From the NCBI RefSeq assembly GCF_900100605.1, contig NZ_FNCN01000006.1, positions 212,476 to 276,475 on the forward strand: DNA of 64,000 nt, read 5' to 3'. Under the pieces are notes generated by a model. That model made no database searches, was not told where the DNA came from, and saw only the letters and a program-made list of their open reading frames with translations. Below, in pieces: positions 44,527 through 53,228 of this stretch (the first letter of the stretch is position 1; each line of letters opens with the position of its first letter). A program made the translations under genes and the position numbers. The stretch is from Sinosporangium album (GTDB lineage Bacteria > Actinomycetota > Actinomycetes > Streptosporangiales > Streptosporangiaceae).

Positions 44527-47500
44527 ATGCGGATCATGCTCACCGTGCTCGGGGAGCAAGCGGACCGCGAGGTCGTGGTGGAGGGCGACGAGACGACGAC
44601 GGTCGCCCACGTGGCGCGGTCGTTGAGCAACGGGCCCACGCGGAAGCCCGCGAAACACGCCAAGGTGGTCAAACTGGCGAGGACGCGGGCGCCGTACGGC
44701 ATGGACCGGGGAGCCGACCCCGAACCGGTGCGGCTGTGGCGGGACGGGCGGGAGCTCGACCCCGCGGCGCGGGCGCAAGCGGTGCTGCGCGACGGCGACC
44801 TGGTGACGCTGGACCGGCGGCTGGCCGCGGCGACGATCGCGGAGGAGCCCGCCGGGGTGGTGGAGGTGCGGGTCGTGGGCGGACCGGCGGGCGGCGCGGT
44901 GCACCGGGTGGGCCTCGGGGCCCACGTCATCGGGTCGTCGCCGGCGTGTGCGATAGCCGTACCGGATCCCCTGCTGGCCGCCGAAGCCGTTGTGATGCGG
45001 GTGACCCCGGACGGGGTGCAGGTCAAGGGCCTGCGGCGGCGGCGCAGGGACGAGGAGGTGCCGTGGGACGACGACGGGCGGCTGCGGCGGCTGTGGGACG
45101 AGGGGCTGGCGGTCTACGAGGAGAAGGACTACTCCGACCGGCCGGGCGACCGGAACGCCGAGGCGGCCCCCTGGGAGGAGATGAGGGGGGCGTCGGAGCG
45201 GCTGGAGTACGCCGACGCCGAGCTCGCGGGCAAGCGGCTGACGCGGCCCGTCCACTGGCCGCAGGACGCGCTGCTGCGCTGCGGGGCCTCGGTGTTCACG
45301 GTGCGGCCCATCGAACCGCCCGACGCGCACCTGGACGTGCGGCAGGACGGCGGCCTGGCCTACAACCGCCCCCCGAGGCTGCGCGAGACGGAGTCGCGGC
45401 GCCGGTTCGAGGTGCCCGCCGAGCCGAAGCCCAGCGAGGGCATGCGCCTGCAGTTGCTGGCGGCGTTCCTGCCGGCGCTGCTCGGCGTGACGATGGTGTT
45501 CATCCTGGGCAACTGGATGTTCCTGCTGTTCGCCCTGCTCACCCCGTTGATCTTCATCGCGACGTGGTGGAGCGACCGTAGACACGGACGCAAGCAGCAC
45601 CGGCAGGCCATGAAGCTCTACAAGGAGCGGATGGAGGAGTTCGACGGCTCCATGGACCGGGCCAGGGCCGCCGATGAGAAGGCCCGCAGGGCCGCCGCGC
45701 CGGACCCGGCGGAGGTGCTGCTGACGGCGACGGGGCCGCGGCGCAGGCTGTGGGAGCGGCGCGTCCACGACGCGGACGCGCTGCGCCTGAGGGTCGGGCT
45801 GGCGGATCTGCCGGCGGATGTGGAGCTCGTGCCGGAGCGGGGCGCGTCGATGGACATGAGGCTGCCCGATCCGCCGACGTCCCGCGACGTGCCGGTCGCG
45901 CTGGCGATGCGGCGGCTGGGGGTGGCCGGCGTGACCGGGCCGCGCAAGGTGGTCGGGGGTCTCGTGCGGTGGCTGGTCGGCCAGGCGGCGGCGCTGCACA
46001 GCCCCCGCGACCTGGCCATCGTGGTGCTGACGGCGCACGGCGACGGGGCGGCGCGGTGGGATTTCGTCCGCTGGCTGCCGCATTGCGCCCCGCACGGGGC
46101 CGAGGACTGCGTCACGCTGATCGGCGGCGACCCCGAGACCGCCGGGCGGCGCGTCGCCGAACTGGTGGCCCTGATCAACGAGCGGCTGGACGAGGACGCG
46201 CCGAAGGCCCCCGGCCGTACGGCGGCGGCGTGGGAGGAGTTCGGCGGCTCCTGGACCGGCGAGAAGCGCGGGGACGGCGAGCCCGCGTTCTCCTCCTACG
46301 ACCAGCGCCCCTATGACGTCCTCGTCGTCGTCGACGGCGCGCAGGTGCTGCGCGGTCTGCCGGGTATGCCGCAGGTGCTGCGCCAGGGGCCCCGTGCCGG
46401 CGTCTACACGCTGGCGATCGACGAGGACCAGCGCCTGCTCCCCGAGGAGTGCGCGACGGTCGCCGAGTGCGGGCGCGACGGGATGGTACGGCTGCGCGGC
46501 GGCGGCCTCGACGCCATCGGGCCGATCCTGGTCGACGGGGTGTCGGCGGCGTGGTGCGATCGGCTGGCCCGCGCGCTCGCGCCGATCCGCGACGTGAGCC
46601 GCGACGACGAGGCGTCGGCCCTGCCGACGGCGGCGCGCCTGCTCGATCTGCTGGAGCTGCCCGCGTTGACGGGCCATGCCGTACGCAAGCGGTGGCGGCC
46701 CGGCACCCGCACCACCGAGGCGTTGATCGGTGTCGGCCCGGAGGGGCCGTTCACGGTGGACCTGCGCCTCGACGGCCCGCACGCTCTCGTCGCCGGTACG
46801 ACGGGGTCCGGCAAGTCCGAGCTCCTCCAGACGCTGATCGCGTCCCTGGCGGCGGCCAACCCGCCCGACGAGATGACGTTCGTGCTCATCGACTACAAGG
46901 GCGGGGCGGCGTTCAAGGAGTGCGTACGGCTCCCGCACACGGTCGGCATGGTCAGCGACCTCGACGGTCACCTCACGCAGCGCGCGCTCCAGTCGCTCGC
47001 GGCGGAGATCCGGCGGCGTGAGCGCCTGCTGCTGGCCTCCGGCACCAAGGACATCGACGATTACCTGATTTTGCGGGACAAGGGTGTCGTCACCGAGCCG
47101 CTGCCCCGGCTCGTGCTGATCATCGATGAGTTCGCGGCGCTGGTGACGGAACTGCCGGACTTCGTGACCGGGCTGGTGGACATCGCGCGGCGCGGCCGTT
47201 CGCTCGGCATCCATCTGGTGCTGGCGACGCAGCGGCCCGGCGGGGTGGTCACCGCCGACATCCAGGCCAACACCTCGCTGCGGATCGCGCTGCGGGTCAC
47301 CGAGCCGGAGGAGTCGGCCGACATCATCGACCGGCCCGACGCGGCACACATCTCCCCGTCGACGCCGGGCCGCTGCTACGTGGTGGTGGGTGGCGGCGGG
47401 GCGGCGACAGCCGTACAGACCGCGCGGGTCGGGGGGCGGGCGCAGGCCGGGGAGGAGACGGCGGAGCTGCGCGTGGTCGACCTTTCGTGGCGGACGCTGG

Positions 47501-49185
47501 GGCTGCCGCTGCCGGCCGTACGGGACACGAGGGAGACCGCCGAGGTCACCGACCTGGCGATGCTGGCCGACGCGGTGGTGGACGCCGCGTCGCTGGCGGG
47601 GGTGGCGCGCAGGCCGTCGCCGTGGCTGCCTCCGCTGCCGGAGCGGGTCACGCTGGCGGAGGCGGAGGACCCGGCGGCGGAGGGCGGCGGCGAGGTGCCT
47701 CCGCTGGTGTTCGGGACGACCGACCGACCGTGGGCGCAGGACCGGAAGGCGCTCGCCGTGGACCTGGTGCGCGGCGGGCATCTGCTGGTCGCGGGCGCGG
47801 CGCGCACGGGGCGTTCCACGCTGCTGCGTACGATCGCCGGGTCGCTCGCGGCCCGGGCGTCGGCCGACGACGTGCATCTGCACGCGATCGACTGCGGCTC
47901 CGGGGCGCTGCTGCCGCTGGTCGCGCTGCCGCACTGCGGGGCGGTGGTGACGCGGGACCAGTTGGAGCGCGTGGAGCGCCTCCTGACCCGCCTCAGGGAC
48001 GAGGTGGGGCGGCGGCAGCGGATGCTGGCGGAGGCGGGATACGCGTCGCTGGCCGAGTTGCGCGCGGCGGCGCCGCCGGGCGGGGAGCGTCCGCCGTGGA
48101 TGCTGCTTCTACTGGACCGCTGGGAGGGGTTCGTCGGCGCCTTCGAGGGCTACGACTACGGGCGGCTGATCGAGGCGTTCCTGCAGTTGTTGCGGGAAGG
48201 CCCGGCCGTGGGGCTGCGGGCGGTGGTCACCTCGGACCGCTCCGGGCTGCTCGGCCAGATCTCCACCGTGTTCGACGACCGGCTGATCATGAAGATGGCC
48301 GATTCCGCGGATTACGGGCTGGCCGGATTCCCGATGCGGGATCTCCCCGCGTCGATGCCGCCCGGGCGCGTGCTCGCGCTCGGCGAGCAAGGATTGGCGG
48401 AAAGCCAGGTCGCGCTGCTCTGCGACGACCCTTCGGGGCCCGCGCAGGTGGCGGCCCTGCAGGCGCTCGCCCGCGAGGTCGCGCCGCCGCGCGCCCGGGG
48501 GCCGCTGCGGGTCGACGTGCTTCCGATGCATGTGACGGCGGGGCAGGCGATGGACCTCGTTCCCGACTTCGCCGCCCCGTCGCCGCTGTGGGCGCTGCTG
48601 GGCGTCGGGGGCGATGCCCTGGTTCCGCTCGGTGTGGATGTGCTGGCCCACGGGCCGGGGGCGGTCGTGGCGGGCCCCTCCCGGTCGGGCCGGTCGTCGG
48701 CGCTGGTCACGGCGGCGCACTCGCTGCTGTCCCGGGGGACGCCCGTGGTGGCGGTGGCCCCGCGGCGCAGCCCTCTGCGCGACCTCGACGGCCTGCCCGG
48801 GGTGGCGGCCGTCCTATCCGCGGAAGGCGACCTGCGGGCGGCGGTGGCGGAGCTGCGGAGCTACGTCGTGATCGTGGACGACGCCGAGCTCATCTCACCG
48901 GACTCGCCTCTCGGCATGGCCTTGGAGGAGGTTCTGAGAGCGGGCCGGGACGCCGACCACGGATTGCTCATCGCGGGCACCACCGGCGATCTGACCTCGG
49001 CCTACCGCGGGTTCGTGGCCGAGGCCCGCAAGTCGCGCACCGGCCTGCTGCTGTCGGTGCAGAGCCCCGCCGACGGCGACCTGTTCAACGTACGGCTCGC
49101 GCGCGGCGCGAGCGGCGGTCCGCCGGGACGCGGCCTGCTCGTCACCGCGGGTACGGTGACGCCCGTGCAGGCCGCGCTCCCTTGA
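44527..49185 (+). CDS. eccC: EssC/EccC-type FtsK-SpoIIIE secretion ATPase with FHA-like N-terminus
   Basis: A 1552-residue type VII secretion motor. Residues 1-100 look like a small beta-grasp or FHA-type domain, and 112-180 (VVEVRVVGGPAGGAVHRVGL) a degenerate FHA fold without the SxxH motif. Two membrane helices are at about 306-348. Three FtsK ATPase domains follow: the first has a complete Walker A GTTGSGKSE near 756 and LIIDEFAAL; the second GAARTGRST near 1089; the third GPSRSGRSS near 1382. The latter two lack the lysine, as in known EccC/EssC. ATG 44527 has GAGGGGG before it. No other secretion gene but the WXG100 at 49292 adjoins. Confidence 0.88.
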   Translation: MRIMLTVLGEQADREVVVEGDETTTVAHVARSLSNGPTRKPAKHAKVVKLARTRAPYGMDRGADPEPVRLWRDGRELDPAARAQAVLRDGDLVTLDRRLAAATIAEEPAGVVEVRVVGGPAGGAVHRVGLGAHVIGSSPACAIAVPDPLLAAEAVVMRVTPDGVQVKGLRRRRRDEEVPWDDDGRLRRLWDEGLAVYEEKDYSDRPGDRNAEAAPWEEMRGASERLEYADAELAGKRLTRPVHWPQDALLRCGASVFTVRPIEPPDAHLDVRQDGGLAYNRPPRLRETESRRRFEVPAEPKPSEGMRLQLLAAFLPALLGVTMVFILGNWMFLLFALLTPLIFIATWWSDRRHGRKQHRQAMKLYKERMEEFDGSMDRARAADEKARRAAAPDPAEVLLTATGPRRRLWERRVHDADALRLRVGLADLPADVELVPERGASMDMRLPDPPTSRDVPVALAMRRLGVAGVTGPRKVVGGLVRWLVGQAAALHSPRDLAIVVLTAHGDGAARWDFVRWLPHCAPHGAEDCVTLIGGDPETAGRRVAELVALINERLDEDAPKAPGRTAAAWEEFGGSWTGEKRGDGEPAFSSYDQRPYDVLVVVDGAQVLRGLPGMPQVLRQGPRAGVYTLAIDEDQRLLPEECATVAECGRDGMVRLRGGGLDAIGPILVDGVSAAWCDRLARALAPIRDVSRDDEASALPTAARLLDLLELPALTGHAVRKRWRPGTRTTEALIGVGPEGPFTVDLRLDGPHALVAGTTGSGKSELLQTLIASLAAANPPDEMTFVLIDYKGGAAFKECVRLPHTVGMVSDLDGHLTQRALQSLAAEIRRRERLLLASGTKDIDDYLILRDKGVVTEPLPRLVLIIDEFAALVTELPDFVTGLVDIARRGRSLGIHLVLATQRPGGVVTADIQANTSLRIALRVTEPEESADIIDRPDAAHISPSTPGRCYVVVGGGGAATAVQTARVGGRAQAGEETAELRVVDLSWRTLGLPLPAVRDTRETAEVTDLAMLADAVVDAASLAGVARRPSPWLPPLPERVTLAEAEDPAAEGGGEVPPLVFGTTDRPWAQDRKALAVDLVRGGHLLVAGAARTGRSTLLRTIAGSLAARASADDVHLHAIDCGSGALLPLVALPHCGAVVTRDQLERVERLLTRLRDEVGRRQRMLAEAGYASLAELRAAAPPGGERPPWMLLLLDRWEGFVGAFEGYDYGRLIEAFLQLLREGPAVGLRAVVTSDRSGLLGQISTVFDDRLIMKMADSADYGLAGFPMRDLPASMPPGRVLALGEQGLAESQVALLCDDPSGPAQVAALQALAREVAPPRARGPLRVDVLPMHVTAGQAMDLVPDFAAPSPLWALLGVGGDALVPLGVDVLAHGPGAVVAGPSRSGRSSALVTAAHSLLSRGTPVVAVAPRRSPLRDLDGLPGVAAVLSAEGDLRAAVAELRSYVVIVDDAELISPDSPLGMALEEVLRAGRDADHGLLIAGTTGDLTSAYRGFVAEARKSRTGLLLSVQSPADGDLFNVRLARGASGGPPGRGLLVTAGTVTPVQAALP

Positions 49186-49225
49186 TGCTCCCTTGATGCT
49201 CCCTTGATGCTCCCCTGGTGCTCCT
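49182..49225. repeat. 11-bp tandem repeats over the eccC stop codon
   Basis: TTGATGCTCCC is repeated three times exactly, with a fourth copy CTGGTGCTCCT. The first copy holds the stop codon TGA, so slippage leaves the protein unchanged. Confidence 0.85.
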
Positions 49226-49254
49226 CTGAGGAGGACCTGACCCCCCACCGGGTG

Positions 49255-49284
49255 CCCGCACCCCGCTTTCCCTCGGGGCGCGGG
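49255..49284. terminator. bidirectional terminator between eccC and the WXG100 gene
   Basis: CCCGC-A-CCCCG pairs with CGGGG-C-GCGGG around an 8-base loop: two 5-bp stems with one A/C mismatch, placed between convergent stop codons. Confidence 0.5.
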
Positions 49285-49291
49285 ACCCCGG

Positions 49292-49564
49292 TCAGCGGGT
49301 CGCGGACTCGATGTTGCCGCGGTAGGTGTTGATCACCCGGGCGGCCTCCTGCAGCTCCTCCGACATGCGCTGGAACGCGGCGCGGGAGCTCTGCCACGCG
49401 TCGCGAAAACGCTCGGCGCCAGGACCGGTCCACGCCGTGCCCACCTTGGCCGCCTCACGGTCGAGCGCCGCCATCGTGGTGCGTACCTGGTCGGCCTGCT
49501 GGCTGAACGCGGTAGCCATCTGCTGCATTTCCGCGGGGTTGCCACCGAGCAAGCTCTGGCTCAT
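49292..49564 (-). CDS. WXG100-family (Esx-like) protein
   Basis: A 90-residue helical hairpin protein. The turn motif W-x-G is in [12 protein letters not shown] near residue 47, between two amphipathic helices ([41 protein letters not shown]). WXG100 proteins are substrates and partners of type VII secretion. ATG 49564 stands behind AAGGAG. It is single, not in a pair, and lies tail to tail with the EccC/EssC ATPase, its likely exporter. No C-terminal YxxxD/E tail is present. Confidence 0.87.
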   Translation of the reverse strand: MSQSLLGGNPAEMQQMATAFSQQADQVRTTMAALDREAAKVGTAWTGPGAERFRDAWQSSRAAFQRMSEELQEAARVINTYRGNIESATR

Positions 49565-49795
49565 GCCAGTCTCCTTCTGGATCGACGTCCCAAAGCAAAG
49601 CTTCCCCACGATAGACGCCAGATAGGGGATAGATCCACATTATGCAGAACGGCTATGAAGCGCTGGCTTGCTGATGGCTGGAGGGGGGTCCTTCACGACG
49701 GCTCGACGGAGGCTCATACACTCCCTGGGAGGCCGCCCTGCCTCGTGGAAACCCCTGCGAGCTCGGCTGGTATGACCTGGAAGGGGAACCCGTCG

Positions 49796-51541
49796 GTGCG
49801 TAAGGTCCTGATCGCCAACAGAGGCGAGATCGCGGTGCGGATCGCCCGCGCGTGCAAGGACGCCGGAATCTCCGGTGTGGCCGTCTACTCGGACCAGGAC
49901 TTGGACGCGCTCCACGTCAAGGTCGCCGACGAGGCCCACGCGCTGGGAGGGCAGAGCCCGGCGGAGACCTATCTGAACGTCGACAAGCTCCTCCGGATCG
50001 CCCGCGAGACGGGGGCCGACGCCGTACACCCCGGCTACGGCTTCCTCGCGGAGAACGCCGACTTCGCCCAGGCCGTCATCGACGCGGGGCTGACCTGGAT
50101 CGGTCCTCCGCCCTCCGCGATCACCGCGCTCGGCGACAAGGTGCAGGCCCGGCACATCGCCCAGGCCGTCGGGGCGCCGCTGGTCGCGGGCACCCCCGAC
50201 CCCGTCTCCGGCGTCGACGAGGTCGTCGCGTTCGCCCAGGAGCACGGCCTGCCCGTCGCGATCAAGGCCGCGTACGGCGGAGGCGGGCGCGGCCTCAAGG
50301 TCGCCCGCACAATCGAGGAGATCCCCGACCTCTACGAGTCGGCCGTCCGCGAGGCCGTCACCGCCTTCGGGCGGGGCGAATGCTTCGTCGAGCGCTACCT
50401 CGACCGGCCGCGCCACGTCGAAACCCAGTGCCTCGCCGACTCCCACGGCAACGTCGTGGTCGTCAGCACCCGCGACTGCTCGCTGCAGCGCCGCCACCAG
50501 AAGCTGGTCGAAGAGGCCCCCGCGCCCTTCCTCAACGCCGAACAGATCGAGCTGCTCTACACCAGCTCCAAGGCGATCCTGCGCGAGGCCGGCTACGTCG
50601 GCGCCGGCACGTGCGAGTTCCTCGTCGGCCAGGACGGCACGATCTCCTTCCTTGAGGTCAACACCCGGCTCCAGGTCGAGCACCCCGTGACCGAGGAGGT
50701 CGCCGGGGTCGACCTCGTCCGCGAGATGTTCAGGATCGCCGCCGGTGAGGAGCTCGGCTACGGCGACCCGGTGCTGCGCGGCCACTCCATCGAGTTCCGG
50801 ATCAACGCCGAGGACGCCGGCCGGGGCTTCCTGCCCGCCCCCGGCAGCATCACCGCCATGCGCACCCCCACCGGCCCCGGCGTACGGCTCGACGCCGGCT
50901 ACGAGGCCGGCATGACCGTGCCGCAGGCGTTCGACTCGCTCGTCGCCAAGCTCGTCGTCACCGGGCGCACCCGGACGGAGGCGCTCGAACGCTCCCGCCG
51001 TGCCCTCGCCGAGTTCGAGATCGACGGCATGCCGACCGTCCTCCCCTTCCACCGGGCCATCGTCACCGACCCGGCCTTCACCTCCGAGCCGTTCTCCGTC
51101 CACACCCGGTGGATCGAGACCGAGTTCGACAACACCATCGAGCCCTACGCCGGAGCCGTCGAGACCGCCGAACCCGCCGAACGGGAGCGCATCACCGTCG
51201 AGGTCGGTGGCAAGCGCCTCGAAGTGGTGCTCCCCCAGGGGTTCGGCGCCGTGAGCTCCGCACCCAGCGCCAAGAAGCCCGCCCGGCGCGCCGGGGGCGG
51301 CGCCCGGAAGGCCGCCGTCAGCGGCGACGCCCTGGTCAGCCCCATGCAGGGCACCATCGTCAAGGTGGTCGCCACCGACGGCGACACCGTCTCCGAAGGC
51401 GACACCATCGTCGTGCTTGAGGCCATGAAGATGGAGCAGCCTCTCACCGCTCACAAGGCCGGCACGATCACCGGCCTCGCCGCCGCCGTCGGCCAGACCG
51501 TCACCTCCGGTGCCGTCATCTGCGAGATCAAGGACGTCTGA
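49796..51541 (+). CDS. accA: acyl-CoA carboxylase alpha subunit (biotin carboxylase plus BCCP)
   Basis: A 581-residue fused protein. Biotin carboxylase occupies about 1-450 ([20 protein letters not shown]; glycine-rich ATP loop [28 protein letters not shown]), the biotin carrier domain 510-581 with EAMKMEQPL, whose lysine receives biotin from BirA. With AccD and AccE it makes malonyl- or methylmalonyl-CoA. The GTG at 49796 matches the family start; the ATG at 49772 would add 8 residues. A clear terminator follows at 51550. Confidence 0.94.
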   Translation: MRKVLIANRGEIAVRIARACKDAGISGVAVYSDQDLDALHVKVADEAHALGGQSPAETYLNVDKLLRIARETGADAVHPGYGFLAENADFAQAVIDAGLTWIGPPPSAITALGDKVQARHIAQAVGAPLVAGTPDPVSGVDEVVAFAQEHGLPVAIKAAYGGGGRGLKVARTIEEIPDLYESAVREAVTAFGRGECFVERYLDRPRHVETQCLADSHGNVVVVSTRDCSLQRRHQKLVEEAPAPFLNAEQIELLYTSSKAILREAGYVGAGTCEFLVGQDGTISFLEVNTRLQVEHPVTEEVAGVDLVREMFRIAAGEELGYGDPVLRGHSIEFRINAEDAGRGFLPAPGSITAMRTPTGPGVRLDAGYEAGMTVPQAFDSLVAKLVVTGRTRTEALERSRRALAEFEIDGMPTVLPFHRAIVTDPAFTSEPFSVHTRWIETEFDNTIEPYAGAVETAEPAERERITVEVGGKRLEVVLPQGFGAVSSAPSAKKPARRAGGGARKAAVSGDALVSPMQGTIVKVVATDGDTVSEGDTIVVLEAMKMEQPLTAHKAGTITGLAAAVGQTVTSGAVICEIKDV

Positions 51542-51549
51542 TTCCGCGC

Positions 51550-51587
51550 CCCGGCCGGTTCACCGCCCCTGCGGGCGACCGGCCGGG
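51550..51587 (+). terminator. hairpin after accA
   Basis: CCCGGCCGGT pairs exactly with ACCGGCCGGG, with an inner CGCCC/GGGCG stem and a CTGC loop, 9 bases after the stop codon. Confidence 0.6.
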
Positions 51588-51715
51588 CGTCCAGCTCACC
51601 GCCCTCACCCCCCGCGCCGGATCAAGAGCACCCCACAGCGATACGTAGTGTCACATTAAGCAGGGAACTTCTTGTATTGCTCATTCGTCCTTCCGACGAA
51701 GGAGGGCTTGTTGCC

Positions 51716-53047
51716 GTGAAGACCACCACTGCGGCGCGACGTGTGGGGGCAGCGCTCACTGCGCTACTTGCCGGACTGCTCGCGATCACCGCGTTGGCGC
51801 CCGCCGCCCACGCCGCCGCTCCGGATCCCGACACGATCGTGTCCGAGTGGAAACGCAACGGACACTTTTACATTGACCCGTCGGTCCAGGCGCCGGAGAG
51901 CGCCGTGACCGACATGCGCGAGGCCGCCGCCAAGGCGAGCACCGTCTACCTCGCCGTCCTGCCCGCCAAGTCGGTCAACACCAATGAGGCCAAGACCTTC
52001 CTGACCTCGCTCAGTGACAAGGTAGGCGGCGAGAACACCGTCGGCGTCATGGTCGGCCAGACGCTCATCGCGCACACCTCGATCCCCGACGTGAACGTCG
52101 ACAGGCTGATCCGGGACGCGCGGCGGACCAGCGGCACCGCCGCGGACAAGGTGGCGGCCTTCATCGGATCCGCCGAGGCCGCGGGCACCGGCAAGGCGCC
52201 CCCTGAGGGCGCCTCGGCACCCTCCTCCGGCGGCGGCTCCGGCCTCGGAGCCCTCATCGCCCTCGGCGCGCTGGCCCTGGTCGGCGGCGGTGGCTACTTC
52301 CTCTACTCGCGCGGCAAGAACAAGAAGCAGGCCGCCCTTGAGGCCGCCCAGCTCTCCGCCGTCAAGAAGACGGTCGAGGAGGACGTGACCAAGTTCGGTG
52401 AGGAGATCACCGACCTGGACACCGAGGTGCGTCTGCTCGGGGCCGGCGCCGAACACCAGCACGACTGGCAGCACGCCCTCGACTCCTACGAGAAGGCCAA
52501 GTCCGAACTGGCCGCCGTCAAGCACGCCCAGGAGATCAGGAACGTCACCACCGCGCTGGAGGACGGACGCTACGCCCTCGCCTGTGTGAAGGCCAGGGTC
52601 GAGCACCGCCCCCTCCCCGAGCGGCGCGCGCCCTGCTTCTTCAACCCGCAGCACGGCCCGTCCGCCCGCGACGTCCGCTGGGCGCCGCCCTGCGGCACCG
52701 TGCGCGACGTGCCCGCCTGCGCCGCCGACGCCGAGGCCATCGAACGCGGTTTCGACCCGCAGATGCGCACCGTCATGGTCAACGGCGAGCGCCGCCCCTA
52801 CTGGGAGGCCGGCCCGGCCTACCAGCCGTACGCCTCGGGCTACTACGGCGGCTTCGGCGACGTCATGAGCATGATGCTCGTCGGCACGATGCTCGGCAGC
52901 ATGATGGGCGGCTGGGGTTACGGAGGCTACGGCGCGGGCTACGACGCCGGATACGAGCAGGGCCTCGACGCCGGAGGCGGAGACTTCGGCGGAGGTGACC
53001 TCGGCGGCTGGGGCGACTTCGGCGGCGGAGACTTCGGAGACTTCTAG
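51716..53047 (+). CDS. TPM-like surface membrane protein with cytosolic helical domain
   Basis: A 443-residue protein. Signal peptide to about AHA at residue 34, then an outside domain (40-150; DPSVQAPESAVTDMREAAAK, STVYLAVLPAK, GVMVGQTLIAHTS) resembling TPM domains, a Ser/Gly linker, one membrane helix (about 180-200) and KNKKQ, placing the rest inside. Residues 215-295 are helical (EEDVTKFGEEITDLDTEVRL, DWQHALDSYEKAKSEL) and match the C-terminus of the next gene. Then a conserved-looking PCFFNPQHGPS...PAC piece with three cysteines and a Gly-rich tail with GYD/GGD repeats. GTG 51716 is behind GGAGGG. Function unknown. Confidence 0.75.
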   Translation: MKTTTAARRVGAALTALLAGLLAITALAPAAHAAAPDPDTIVSEWKRNGHFYIDPSVQAPESAVTDMREAAAKASTVYLAVLPAKSVNTNEAKTFLTSLSDKVGGENTVGVMVGQTLIAHTSIPDVNVDRLIRDARRTSGTAADKVAAFIGSAEAAGTGKAPPEGASAPSSGGGSGLGALIALGALALVGGGGYFLYSRGKNKKQAALEAAQLSAVKKTVEEDVTKFGEEITDLDTEVRLLGAGAEHQHDWQHALDSYEKAKSELAAVKHAQEIRNVTTALEDGRYALACVKARVEHRPLPERRAPCFFNPQHGPSARDVRWAPPCGTVRDVPACAADAEAIERGFDPQMRTVMVNGERRPYWEAGPAYQPYASGYYGGFGDVMSMMLVGTMLGSMMGGWGYGGYGAGYDAGYEQGLDAGGGDFGGGDLGGWGDFGGGDFGDF

Positions 53048-53084
53048 CCCTTCGCCCCGCCTCGCACAGGCCGGGAAGCTCACA

Positions 53085-53115
53085 GGCCGGTGGGTGCTTC
53101 AAGCACCCACCGGCC
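53085..53115. terminator. perfect 15-bp hairpin
   Basis: GGCCGGTGGGTGCTT and AAGCACCCACCGGCC flank one base. It lies 38 bases after the TPM-like gene's stop and would end its transcript, so the pentapeptide gene probably has its own promoter. Confidence 0.7.
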
Positions 53116-53228
53116 TTCGCGTGCGCGCCTCGAACGCCCGACATGGGAGTGACCGTTGAGGCAAGGGGTGCTCAAGCGGCGATCAAAAATGCCTGGCACA
53201 CTCGGAGGCGGTCCGAGGAGGCTCCCCG

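Noticed and set aside
44185-47934. 1249-codon leftward frame opposite eccC
   Set aside because: Arg/His/Pro/Gln-rich shadow of eccC, whose forward frame carries all ATPase motifs.
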